A stretch of DNA of 34,284 nucleotides from a virus: positions 1 to 34,284 of the IMG/VR virus record IMGVR_UViG_3300042893_000196. One strand, 5' to 3'. Below the pieces are notes generated by a model. It ran no database searches, had not been told where the DNA came from, and saw only the letters and a program-made list of their open reading frames with translations. Below are positions 8,229-16,422 of this stretch, piece by piece (position 1 is the stretch's first letter; each line of letters begins with the position of its first letter). A program made the position numbers and the translations under genes.

Positions 8229-8469
8229 TTTTTGCTCCTGATCCAAAGCCAATCATTGGCTTATTGTCGTCTACTACTTCAAATACCTGAGCAATACCAT
8301 ACCATTTGTCAGCAAGGGAAATCAATGACTGAACATCTTTGCGTTTTCTGGCTATCATAAATGCTTCCTCTAAACATATCATAGAGTAAAGGATAGCATC
8401 TTCTTGCAGGTTTGTAAAGCCCTTTTCTTCTTGTGGTTTATTCTTGTAAGAATGTCTACCCTTTGCCAT
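8221..8469 (-). CDS. Small hypothetical protein, basic N-terminus
   Basis: 82 residues, starting MAKGRHSYKNK. This ATG overlaps the previous stop as TAATG and has GAGGA six bases upstream, which decides the start over a longer in-frame one. A helical middle (EDAILYSMICLEEAFMIARK) is followed by a second helix; the end is glycine-rich. No family is recognised. It belongs to the coupled small-gene run of the replication module. Confidence 0.6.
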   Translation of the reverse strand: MAKGRHSYKNKPQEEKGFTNLQEDAILYSMICLEEAFMIARKRKDVQSLISLADKWYGIAQVFEVVDDNKPMIGFGSGAKNE

Positions 8470-9002
8470 TAAAAATCCTCTGCTTTCCAAACGGGAATAA
8501 AGTCCCCATTCTTATTTTTAATATATAGCATTTCAGACTTGCCTAGAAGTGCATCTAATTCTTTCTTTGTTGGCACATCATATCTTGGTGTAATATAACC
8601 ATCTTTTCTAGGTCTTCCTGTATGCCAACTTGCATAGAAGTCTCTTAGATTATAGATATCTGTTTCACAGAAGTAATATACACCGTGAACATATTGATCC
8701 ATAAGGTATGGCTTTTTAACATCACCACGCCTAATTGCTTTTCTTATTGAGTCTGGACTACGACTTAATAGCTTTCCAACAAGTCTGATGGAATAAGCAG
8801 GTGATCTAAGTTTTTTATAATCTGTATAAAGATAAGCCATCTGCCTATCTTGTAAATAGTTATAGGTTCTTACAATATTATTTACACGATCAATATGTAT
8901 AATTTTATGAAGTTCATCATTAAGAAAGCATAGCCTTCTTTGTGGTGACTTTAACTGTTCGAGGTCTTCTTCGACAGTTCGTTTTCTTTTTGATATAGCC
9001 AT
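8469..9002 (-). CDS. HTH DNA-binding protein (MerR/excisionase-like)
   Basis: 177 residues. A winged-helix style HTH is visible at about residues 69-100 (AYSIRLVGKLL, then SPDSIRKAIRRGDV), followed by YYFCETDIYNLRDFY and a GRPRKDG turn with an AT-hook-like GRP core. The N-terminus is strongly basic. This pattern is common in phage MerR-like or excisionase-like DNA-binding proteins, so it may regulate the module or act at the origin. The start overlaps the zinc-ribbon gene by 52 bases and has no strong Shine-Dalgarno, so a slightly different start is possible. Confidence 0.65.
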   Translation of the reverse strand: MAISKRKRTVEEDLEQLKSPQRRLCFLNDELHKIIHIDRVNNIVRTYNYLQDRQMAYLYTDYKKLRSPAYSIRLVGKLLSRSPDSIRKAIRRGDVKKPYLMDQYVHGVYYFCETDIYNLRDFYASWHTGRPRKDGYITPRYDVPTKKELDALLGKSEMLYIKNKNGDFIPVWKAEDF

Positions 9003-9139
9003 TTTACAAACGGTGAATGGTTACTTGGGTGATGGAAGGACCATCTTTTCCCACAAGTCATACAGAATAATTCAATATGGGTGTGACTGGAAAATACCCT
9101 ATCTACCATCACCTTGCCTTTGCATAGTTTGCATTTCAT
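8951..9139 (-). CDS. Zinc-ribbon mini-protein
   Basis: 62 residues with two CxxC knuckles, C3-x2-C6 and C26-x2-C29, an arrangement that would bind one zinc ion. The remainder is basic and aromatic (KRWSFHH, VKWLYQKE). It could be a nucleic-acid-binding or transcription-modulating protein. It follows the phosphoesterase gene by about 20 bases. No convincing Shine-Dalgarno precedes the ATG, and the end overlaps the HTH gene out of frame by 52 bases. Both knuckles lie outside the overlap, which supports its being real. Confidence 0.55.
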   Translation of the reverse strand: MKCKLCKGKVMVDRVFSSHTHIELFCMTCGKRWSFHHPSNHSPFVKWLYQKENELSKKTSNS

Positions 9140-9159
9140 TGTTAAATGATAGCATAGTA

Positions 9160-9969
9160 TTAAACCTTAAAGTACTTGCCATCTACTACACAGGCATAGT
9201 CAGGAGATACATGAACAAGTTGAATGTGTGGATATACCCCATTTTCAATATGTGCAATAGCAAATGCTTTCTGCCAATTATGGTTATTTGTATACATCAT
9301 ACCTTTAGACTTTTCATCACACATATGACCGATTTCATACCCACGCAATGTTTCACCCATTCCTCTATTTCTAAGTTCATAGGTATTAAAGTATACACCT
9401 GCACGATGTGAGTGTCCACGAATTAAAGATACACCAAAGTTATCTACATCTTTACGAACCGACTCACCTGCATTTTGTGAGATAGCATTTCCGTGATGAA
9501 CGTGAATGTCACCAAAGCGGTGTGCAGGAGGTTGATTGTAATAAATATAATCATAACCAAGACTATCTAAGTTCCACAAAGACTCTGGTGTAGTTGCTTC
9601 AATATAGTCTGGAAGTTTTGCATCTACATAATCAAACACACGAATATCGTGATTTCCTAAAGCAGAAAATAGTTGTGCCTTCTTTGCAACCTTACGAGTC
9701 TTTGTATAAAAGTCTCTTGCAAGCTTTGCCTCATGCTTCATGAGAGGAACAATAGCATTACCCTCATTATCTTTATGCATCTTTAAAAACTCTGCTGAAC
9801 GTCCTTCTGTGTATTTGCTATAGCAAGCCTGATCATCGGTATCACCTAAGTAATCCACAACATCTGGCTTGAACCATCTCATAACCTTAAACCATAGTTC
9901 AATCATTTTATCATCTTGATATGGGAATTGCTGGTCAGAGGATAGCATCCACTTTAAATCGTTTGTCAT
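9160..9969 (-). CDS. Calcineurin-like metallophosphoesterase
   Basis: 269 residues, two-metal phosphoesterase fold. Motifs in order: D12-x-Q14 (SSDQQFPYQ), GDTDD, GNHD, HHGN and GHSH. All are standard except the first, where the usual DxH histidine is glutamine. ATG at 9967-9969 is chosen over an upstream in-frame codon because AAAGGAT lies just before it and because the promoter at 10008-10036 would start transcription downstream of the longer start. It is the first gene of the DNA-metabolism module; related phage enzymes are often annotated as Mre11/SbcD-like or protein phosphatases. The substrate is unknown. Confidence 0.8.
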   Translation of the reverse strand: MTNDLKWMLSSDQQFPYQDDKMIELWFKVMRWFKPDVVDYLGDTDDQACYSKYTEGRSAEFLKMHKDNEGNAIVPLMKHEAKLARDFYTKTRKVAKKAQLFSALGNHDIRVFDYVDAKLPDYIEATTPESLWNLDSLGYDYIYYNQPPAHRFGDIHVHHGNAISQNAGESVRKDVDNFGVSLIRGHSHRAGVYFNTYELRNRGMGETLRGYEIGHMCDEKSKGMMYTNNHNWQKAFAIAHIENGVYPHIQLVHVSPDYACVVDGKYFKV

Positions 9970-10002
9970 TTTAATCCTTTTGTTTATGCCAAATATAGCA
10001 GT

Positions 10003-10029
10003 ACCCCAGTTTACCAAAGTAACTGGGGT
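10003..10029 (-). repeat. Perfect 9-base inverted repeat, candidate operator
   Basis: Arms ACCCCAGTT (10003-10011) and AACTGGGGT (10021-10029) are perfect complements around a nine-base centre that can add two more pairs (AC/GT). It covers the -10 box and most of the spacer of the phosphoesterase promoter, a classic operator position. In RNA read through from the tail genes it would be a strong hairpin, but no U-run follows. Confidence 0.65.
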
Positions 10030-10036
10030 GTGTCAA
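10008..10036 (-). promoter_or_regulatory. Sigma70-like promoter of the DNA-metabolism module
   Basis: On the minus strand: TTGACA (10031-10036, perfect), a 17-base spacer, then TAAACT (10008-10013, 4/6). It sits in the gap between the last small structural-module gene and the phosphoesterase gene, placing a start site some 30 bases before the ATG. It overlaps a perfect inverted repeat, so it is probably regulated. It marks the switch from tail genes to replication genes. Confidence 0.65.
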
Positions 10037-10042
10037 TAGTAT

Positions 10043-10483
10043 TTAGACTTCTTTGCCTTTACCAATAGCTAAATAGTTAATTGTAATTGGAGTTGACTTT
10101 TTCTTGTCAATAGGTGCAAATCTTTTTACTCTAATTGTGCAACCTGACTCATTAATGTTTGTTACCCAAGCAGTTGCATAAATTTCTTCTGCATTATTTC
10201 TAAAGTTAATTGCTGGGATAACTAAAACATCAGAGGAAGCGAACGGTGTGGAAAAAGTAACAAGCGTTTTATCAACACTTTCTTTACCTGCTAGATTAAT
10301 AATTGTTTTTCCAGTTAACATTTGAACATACTTGGGTGAAGACATATGATCAGCAATCATATTGATCTTAGATGATCCAGTTACCGACTTTACATCTTTT
10401 GATGTTTGATTGATTTCGTCAACTAAAGTATTTAGCCAGTTATAGGTTAACGGATTTCCATCACTTAGTTCGCTTATAGCCAT
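10043..10483 (-). CDS. Small virion-associated hypothetical protein
   Basis: 146 residues, last gene of the tail module. The start (SDGNPLTYNWLNTLVDEIN) resembles a short conserved opening seen in small proteins encoded after phage tail-fibre genes. The rest is beta-rich (LVTFSTPF, DVLVIPAINF, ATAWVTNINES), like a small receptor-binding or fibre-tip domain. ATG overlaps the previous stop as TAATG. The function is not established; a tail-tip or fibre accessory role is inferred from position. Confidence 0.6.
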   Translation of the reverse strand: MAISELSDGNPLTYNWLNTLVDEINQTSKDVKSVTGSSKINMIADHMSSPKYVQMLTGKTIINLAGKESVDKTLVTFSTPFASSDVLVIPAINFRNNAEEIYATAWVTNINESGCTIRVKRFAPIDKKKSTPITINYLAIGKGKEV

Positions 10484-10665
10484 TACTTAGATTTTTCCTC
10501 TTTGGCTGGAGTTTGAAGAGAAGCAATTTCTGCATCTTTTGTTTCAATAGCCTGTTGTGCCTGTGCTTTAAGTACAGCCATTTGTGTTTCATATTGGCTA
10601 GTAATTTGACCAATACGGTTTTGCAATTCCTGAACAACTAGTTCAAGGGTCTTATCTTGTGACAT
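10483..10665 (-). CDS. Short coiled-coil protein
   Basis: 60 residues, almost entirely predicted coiled coil (LELVVQELQNRIGQI, then a Gln/Ala-rich helix), with a Lys/Glu end. AGGAG precedes the ATG by five bases, and a promoter lies in the gap just upstream. It might trimerise or chaperone the large fibre protein encoded just before it, but this is inference from position and composition. Confidence 0.6.
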   Translation of the reverse strand: MSQDKTLELVVQELQNRIGQITSQYETQMAVLKAQAQQAIETKDAEIASLQTPAKEEKSK

Positions 10666-10690
10666 TATTTCTCCTTTGTGTCTTTTGTAT

Positions 10691-10719
10691 ATTGTAGCAT
10701 ACTTAGGTTTTTTTTACAA
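10691..10719 (-). promoter_or_regulatory. Promoter for the two small post-fibre genes
   Basis: On the minus strand: TTGTAA (10714-10719, 4/6), a 17-base spacer starting with an A-tract, then TACAAT (10691-10696, 5/6). It lies in the 58-base gap after the fibre gene and about 25 bases before the coiled-coil ATG. No dyad is seen here, unlike the other promoters. Confidence 0.5.
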
Positions 10720-10723
10720 TCCT

Positions 10724-13700
10724 TTATCCACAATAAAGAACTGCTGGAACTAAGTATGACCCATCTTCATAAATTTTTGTTTTAGTCCCAGATGTTACTT
10801 TTCCTATTGTAGAGGATCTAATTAAATCATCTTCTTGAGCAACAGCTGTACCGTCTCCGTTTGAAATAAGAAGATCTCCATTAAAAACAATAGCAGATTC
10901 AGATATTCTAACCCATCCAGCACCAACGGATGCAACGTGTATTCCATCTGGCAAATAGTCACGGTTTTCATCCTGAGAATCATCTATTCCCATAAACACA
11001 CCGTAAACTTTTTTAGACCCATAAGTATCTGATATTTTTGCTTTTGGTAGTCGCTCTTGTTGGGTAAACTTTATTTCTACTAAATCATCAACTGACTCTA
11101 AAACTGTTCCTAATGGAATAGATGAATAATCATAATATGGAGATATTTCAGAATAGTGAGTTCCAAGGAATGTGGCATAAGTTAAAACTCCATTTCCTGC
11201 ACCATCTAAAATTCCACCAATATATGATGTTCCGTTATAACATGCAAGATAAAAGTTATTTGTACTTGTGGTTGTATATGGTCTTTTAATTAAAGTGATT
11301 CCAATATCAGATCCAGTTCCAGTATTTGTAGAGATTCCAGAATTAAATGCCACATCTAAACTTCCTGGCTGAACTGCTATATCGTTAACCATAATAGTTC
11401 CATTTCCATAAACTTGGAACCCTGCCATACCTGTACTGCTAGATGTTCCTATCGTACCCCCAGACCAAATATATGGATACCAAAATGTAATGTTTAGATT
11501 CGTAATAGCAATAAATGTTGGTTTTGAGACAACAATCTGTGTAGAGTTAACTACTGTAACAATAACTGTTGCTGCTGGGGTATATGTAAGCCCAACTGTT
11601 CCACTTACTGAAACAACCATTCCAGCACTTAGACCAGTTGTATTATTTAGTGTTATTGTTGTGGATAAAGCTGCAGCGTTTCCAGTCTTAACTATAGATT
11701 TTCCAGTAGAATTTGTTTTAAATCCAATATTAGAAGCTTCAGTTGTTAATGCTGAAGAAGAAATGCTCCAGCCACCAATAGTTCCACTTGTTGCAGTTAC
11801 CGAACCAGTAAAGCTTCCAGTAGCAGCAGACAAAGAACCACTAAATGTTCCAGTAGCAGCAGACAAAGAACCACTAAATGTTCCAGTAGCAGCAGACAAA
11901 GAACCACTAAATGTTCCAGTAGCAGCAGAAAGAGATCCGCTAAATGTTCCAGATCCATTAATTGTTAAGTTTGTTCCATCCCACAATAAACCTTGACCAA
12001 GGCTAAATCTTCCTGAAGCGTCTGCCCAAAACTTTGTTGTTGTGGTGTTATAACCAAGTGTTCCAGATCCAATACCTATTGCAGTTGTTGCAGCAGTAGC
12101 TGTTCCAATAAGCTGAATATTGTTTGATGCCGTTGCATTATTTCCAACATATACAGTATTTGTAAATGATCCAGAGGTTGCATTGATATTTCCAGTAATA
12201 TTTGCATTAGATGCTATCACATTACCAAGATAGTCAACTTTAAATGGAGCAAGCCTTCTTGTTGAGTTTCCTGCATATATTGCATACTCAGCAAGAGTAA
12301 AGGTTTTATCAAAATGAGAAACTTTAGCTCCACTTGAAACAGTTATAGTGTATGTTGGATCACTACCACTAACGGCTGTGATGTATGTTCCTATATCAAA
12401 CACCTCGATGTTGTTAATAGACATTCCAACTTTTGGTTCTATTGTTGCAGATGAAGTTACCAATGTTGTTGAATTTGCTGGCTGAATAGTTCCATTTGCT
12501 GTAACTGCTCCATTTTTTACGTCTGGAGCAAATAAACCAACAATTCCATTGCTTAAGGTACTAGAAGAGATTGCCCATCCAGATGTTGTACCGCCAATAT
12601 ATCCTTCAGTTGCTTTAATTGTTCCAGTTACTGAAAGATCTGTTCCGTTCCAAGTAACATTTTTTGTTGAGTTTCCAAGTTTAAATTTATCTCCAACAAA
12701 CCAGTAATTGTTTTCATCTAACTTTAATCCAACACCAGATGGAGCACCTCCAGAAACAGCATTAAAGTATCCGATAGCCATTCTATCAGATGCTGCAACA
12801 GCAACAATGTCGGTGGTTACATAACCAGAAAGAATACCATTAACCGTAAGCTTTGAAGCTGCAGTATTCCAACTAATTCCTCCATCACCAAGGCTAAAGT
12901 CTCCAGTAGTAGCATTTATAAAATCTCCAGTTTTTGACATATATAATCCTGGACTACCAGAACCACCAGGAATAGCCGTTGGAGACATAATCATTTGATT
13001 TGGAGATGTTCCAACAGTTAAAGATGTTGTTGTTAGCCCACCTTCAATAATAACATCTGAAGTAATTTTTACATCTGTTCCATCAAAGTATATCTTTTTA
13101 GTTCCAGATCCAAGAGAGAATTTTCCATCATCATACCAATAATTTGTTGAATTTATATATACACCATCATTTGTGCTCTCTACATCTTTACCAATTTTCA
13201 TATTTCCTGCGGTAACAAATCCAGTAAAGTTACCTGCACTTGCATTAATAGTTCCACTTACAGTTAAATCACCTGCAGAAGTAAATTTTAATTTATCTTT
13301 AAGACTAAATCTTCCTGAAGCATCCATAAAGAAACCAGTATCAGTTTCTCCATAATTACCTGCTCCTGCATATATAGCAGATGTAGAATCTAGTCCAGTT
13401 CCATTGATTGTTATTTGATTTGAACCATAACCAACTAAAAGTGTGCCATCAACTGGGGCTCCCCTAGAAACTGTTCCTACTGGAGATACTGCGGTGGAAG
13501 AAACATTTGTAGCTGTTTTACTATATATAAAAGTTTCTTCTGTTGGAACAGATGTTACACTATATGTTCCATTAAAAGTGCTATCAACTCCAATTATTGT
13601 GACGCTATCTCCAACAACAAAACTATGAGGCGTACTTGTAGTAAGAATTGCTTCATTATTTAAAAGCTGCTTATTGCTTACTGAATAAAAAATATTTGGC

Positions 13701-15037
13701 TCTCCAATACTTACTGTATTTGTAAAATTGCCAGAGTTTGCATTAATTCTTCCTGTAACAGTAAGTGCTCCAGTAAAAGAGTTATAGCTCATAGAGTTGT
13801 CGCTATCTCCAACCTTAAATTTATAGTTTGAATTAAATAAAGTTATTTGACCAAGATCGGTGGTATATGTTCCTGCAGCAATTCTTCGAGTAGTAATTGT
13901 AAAATAACTATTATCTTGATCGGTAAGGTTAGTTACGGAAACTATTTTATGTACTCCATTTGCTGCTAACAAGGAAGAGTTTACAATAGAATTTAGATTT
14001 GTTACTTGACCCTGAAGAAATAATGTTATGAAATTTGTGTCTAAATAAACATTTACGCTTGAAGTAGTTGTTGATGACGTTGTTTCACTTAAAGAAAAAC
14101 TTGTTATATCATAAATATTATTTAAAGCAAAAGATTCAGCTTTTAGATTTGCAGATATTGGATTTGTTGTTCCTGATATTGGATTTTTATAATATATAGT
14201 AAAAGTGTCTGTTGTAATCTCTTTAACTGGAAATACATTATCAAGCTCTATAAACTTGTCATCATCAAATCCAGATATTGAAACTAAGTCATTTAATGCC
14301 AATGTGTGTCCTGCTAAAGTAAATGTAGCTTTTCTTAAATAATCTGTTCCTGTGCTATCACTTACAACAATAGAGGTAATAGGAATATTTGTAGGAACAT
14401 TATATCCCAAAAGATAATTGTTTTTGTTTAAAAATAAACCGCTATGCTCTCCCGATGAACCTTCAAAAGGAGTAGAACTAAATATGTTTTTTCCAATGGT
14501 TACTAAAGGATCTCCTTCTGAAGACTCGCCGACCTTTAAAATTCCATCAATCTGTCCAGAAGTAGCTTCTATTGTTCCCCTTACAAATACATTTGAAAAA
14601 ACTGCATTTCCCTGGTTTGTCATCATCCACCCAGTAGTTCCCAGAGCTACATCAGAAATATCGTCAACGTAGACATTAAATAAATGGTTTTGTGAAAATG
14701 ATCCATCAACATTGGTTGCACCATAGGTATAGGGAGACTCTAGGTCATTATCTCCAAGATAATATAAAAAGTATGATGTTTCTTCAACAGACTCTACAGT
14801 TACTGTCTTAGTATCAATTCTTGTAATAAAAAGTGAGTTATCTCTTGCTGTGGGATCTGAAGTAAAAACTGTCTGACCAGGAGTTAAATCTGATGCATAA
14901 ACCAAGGTATTATCTCTTGGAATAAACCCATCAAAATTTAAAGATGCTATTCTGTCAGAAAGCAGGTACAGGGAATTATCAGCAGTTGCTATTCCCTTAA
15001 TGTTTGAGATCGGTTCTCTTCCCTCTAAAGTAGCCAT
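10724..15037 (-). CDS. Giant repeat-rich tail fibre / minor tail protein
   Basis: 1437 residues, Gly/Ser/Thr/Asn-rich and beta-rich. A short motif of the form GxxxATxGxxxG recurs about ten times, e.g. GTIEATSGQIDG, GTINASAGNFTG, GTIKATEGYIGG and GNINATSGSFTN. It peaks in four tandem SAATGTFSGSL units around residues 1031-1074. This suggests a trimeric beta-structured shaft. The last ~110 residues (DGIHVASVGAGWVRI, NGDLLISNGDG, SSTIGKV) resemble the conserved C-terminal domain (Peptidase_G2-like) of phage fibres that sometimes self-cleave; whether cleavage occurs is unknown. ATG overlaps the previous stop as TAATG. Likely host-recognition protein at the tail tip. Confidence 0.75.
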   Translation of the reverse strand: MATLEGREPISNIKGIATADNSLYLLSDRIASLNFDGFIPRDNTLVYASDLTPGQTVFTSDPTARDNSLFITRIDTKTVTVESVEETSYFLYYLGDNDLESPYTYGATNVDGSFSQNHLFNVYVDDISDVALGTTGWMMTNQGNAVFSNVFVRGTIEATSGQIDGILKVGESSEGDPLVTIGKNIFSSTPFEGSSGEHSGLFLNKNNYLLGYNVPTNIPITSIVVSDSTGTDYLRKATFTLAGHTLALNDLVSISGFDDDKFIELDNVFPVKEITTDTFTIYYKNPISGTTNPISANLKAESFALNNIYDITSFSLSETTSSTTTSSVNVYLDTNFITLFLQGQVTNLNSIVNSSLLAANGVHKIVSVTNLTDQDNSYFTITTRRIAAGTYTTDLGQITLFNSNYKFKVGDSDNSMSYNSFTGALTVTGRINANSGNFTNTVSIGEPNIFYSVSNKQLLNNEAILTTSTPHSFVVGDSVTIIGVDSTFNGTYSVTSVPTEETFIYSKTATNVSSTAVSPVGTVSRGAPVDGTLLVGYGSNQITINGTGLDSTSAIYAGAGNYGETDTGFFMDASGRFSLKDKLKFTSAGDLTVSGTINASAGNFTGFVTAGNMKIGKDVESTNDGVYINSTNYWYDDGKFSLGSGTKKIYFDGTDVKITSDVIIEGGLTTTSLTVGTSPNQMIMSPTAIPGGSGSPGLYMSKTGDFINATTGDFSLGDGGISWNTAASKLTVNGILSGYVTTDIVAVAASDRMAIGYFNAVSGGAPSGVGLKLDENNYWFVGDKFKLGNSTKNVTWNGTDLSVTGTIKATEGYIGGTTSGWAISSSTLSNGIVGLFAPDVKNGAVTANGTIQPANSTTLVTSSATIEPKVGMSINNIEVFDIGTYITAVSGSDPTYTITVSSGAKVSHFDKTFTLAEYAIYAGNSTRRLAPFKVDYLGNVIASNANITGNINATSGSFTNTVYVGNNATASNNIQLIGTATAATTAIGIGSGTLGYNTTTTKFWADASGRFSLGQGLLWDGTNLTINGSGTFSGSLSAATGTFSGSLSAATGTFSGSLSAATGTFSGSLSAATGSFTGSVTATSGTIGGWSISSSALTTEASNIGFKTNSTGKSIVKTGNAAALSTTITLNNTTGLSAGMVVSVSGTVGLTYTPAATVIVTVVNSTQIVVSKPTFIAITNLNITFWYPYIWSGGTIGTSSSTGMAGFQVYGNGTIMVNDIAVQPGSLDVAFNSGISTNTGTGSDIGITLIKRPYTTTSTNNFYLACYNGTSYIGGILDGAGNGVLTYATFLGTHYSEISPYYDYSSIPLGTVLESVDDLVEIKFTQQERLPKAKISDTYGSKKVYGVFMGIDDSQDENRDYLPDGIHVASVGAGWVRISESAIVFNGDLLISNGDGTAVAQEDDLIRSSTIGKVTSGTKTKIYEDGSYLVPAVLYCG
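11815..11946 (-). repeat. Four tandem 33-base units inside the fibre gene
   Basis: Units begin at 11815, 11848, 11881 and 11914. The first three are identical and the fourth differs at a few positions. Each encodes one 11-residue SAATGTFSGSL repeat, so copy-number change stays in frame. This is a site for slippage or recombination that would lengthen or shorten the fibre shaft. Confidence 0.9.
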
Positions 15038-16422
15038 TACTGAAGTGCCTCTGGTGAAGAAAGAATATCTGCTTCTATGGGAGCACCGTCTTTAGCACCA
15101 AGCCAGACTCCATTCCAAGTAGAACCTCTTTTAGTATATCTTGCAATACAAAATTGAACTTTAATTGCTCTGCTTAGGGGTGGAGCTGTACCAGTAGTAT
15201 TACTTTTTGTATCTTCAAAAAACTTTGTCTTTGGACTTTGAGTAGTAAAAGATTTTACATTTTCATCGGTTACACTGCCTGGTGCTGAGGGTGGCGTATT
15301 TCTATTAAATAAAGAATTTCCAACTAGTGCACTATCTGCTGTTGCAAGAGTAGTAATTTGTCCATAGGTTCCAAAAAAATATTTTTTAGATTCAACTGCG
15401 TTATCTGTGATAACAAAAAATATAAAATCTCTAACTGTGTCTTCCCAAACAAGACTTTCTAAAACATTTGGATTAATAACAGAAGATCTAATAAACGAAC
15501 TCTGACTAAAGGTGTACCTATAAGTTGGAGTTCCATAAGTTGGAAATGTTTCATATTTAAACTGTGCTCCCGAAACTCTTCCATCACTAGATGGTGTTGC
15601 CGAACCTCCACCCTTTAAATATGCATACTCATTTCCAGTAAATCCGTTAAATTTTGCATTTGATTTAAAATCTATTCTTTTTCCTTTTGCTGCGAATTGG
15701 TTTGCTGGATTACTTAGTGTACAGTAAGCTGTTCTAGGAGCATATCCAGAAACATAGGTTGGAACGGGAAACGCACTTTTTCCAGGAGGTCCACCACCAA
15801 CCATAACAGTAATCATAGTATTTCCTGGAACAAGATACTTTGCATTTCCACCTGTAAATTTTATTCTTGTATCTTTTGCAGAAACTGACTCAGCCAAGAA
15901 AGCATAAGTTGATGTTGACTCATTAAGAACGCTTCTTTGTGCAGTTGGATCTATTTGTGACAAGGTTAAACTTAATGTTATGGAGTCTCCACTTGGTCTG
16001 TAGTCGTTTCTGTAGTTTAAAAATGAAAGGGCACCGCTAAACCCAGTAAGCTGATACCCCATCATTTTTGGTTTACCTTCTAGGTCTATAGTAAAAGTAT
16101 AATTAACTTGATTTGGCTCTGATGTAAGTTCTCCTTCAGAGAAATCTCCAGTTTTATCTTCTTTCCAAGTAATTTTTTTGACATCAAGGGTGACTGGGGC
16201 TCCTCCAGTAACCCCACTGCTAGTTTGAGTTCTAACAACAGCATCTGGCTCAGTAACTATCTGAGAAGTAGTGGTAAAGTTTGACGGCTTAAGATTAAAA
16301 AGTTTTGGAGCCTTAGTTTGAAAAAATCTAAGATTATCAACTGTTTTATCTCCTTGCTTAATATTAAGGGAAACATTATAGATTTCATTTGGCTCAAGGT
16401 CAATCTTAAATAATGATTTCAT
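15037..16422 (-). CDS. Minor tail protein
   Basis: 461 residues, beta-rich, no recognised catalytic motif. The N-terminal 40 residues (LFKIDLEPNEIYNVSLNIKQGD) look like a fibronectin-like or docking strand set. A long Gly/Ser/Thr-rich region follows, with a collagen-like GGGPPGKSA turn near residue 210. The ATG overlaps the upstream stop as TAATG and the end overlaps the giant fibre gene the same way, so it is part of one coupled tail operon. Assignment is from composition and position; a baseplate-fibre connector is plausible. Confidence 0.6.
   Translation of the reverse strand: MKSLFKIDLEPNEIYNVSLNIKQGDKTVDNLRFFQTKAPKLFNLKPSNFTTTSQIVTEPDAVVRTQTSSGVTGGAPVTLDVKKITWKEDKTGDFSEGELTSEPNQVNYTFTIDLEGKPKMMGYQLTGFSGALSFLNYRNDYRPSGDSITLSLTLSQIDPTAQRSVLNESTSTYAFLAESVSAKDTRIKFTGGNAKYLVPGNTMITVMVGGGPPGKSAFPVPTYVSGYAPRTAYCTLSNPANQFAAKGKRIDFKSNAKFNGFTGNEYAYLKGGGSATPSSDGRVSGAQFKYETFPTYGTPTYRYTFSQSSFIRSSVINPNVLESLVWEDTVRDFIFFVITDNAVESKKYFFGTYGQITTLATADSALVGNSLFNRNTPPSAPGSVTDENVKSFTTQSPKTKFFEDTKSNTTGTAPPLSRAIKVQFCIARYTKRGSTWNGVWLGAKDGAPIEADILSSPEALQ

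Noticed and set aside
9130-9162. Promoter in front of the zinc-ribbon gene
   Set aside because: TATCAT and TATGCT resemble -10 boxes, but no -35 box lies at a sensible distance and the gap is only about 20 bases.
9013-9411. 132-codon plus-strand ORF
   Set aside because: Antisense to the phosphoesterase and zinc-ribbon genes, Cys/Ile-rich with no ribosome site; all supported genes are on the minus strand.
10003-10029. Intrinsic terminator at the end of the tail module
   Set aside because: The hairpin is strong but no U-run follows on the minus strand. It sits on top of a TTGACA promoter, so an operator fits better; partial termination remains possible.
11815-11946. CRISPR-like array from evenly spaced repeats
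   Set aside because: The units are directly tandem with no unique spacers, and they are in-frame coding repeats in a fibre protein.
11490-11996. 168-codon plus-strand ORF
   Set aside because: It is the antisense shadow of the repetitive part of the fibre gene, with a Val/Pro-rich repeat produced by the 33-base units and no Shine-Dalgarno.
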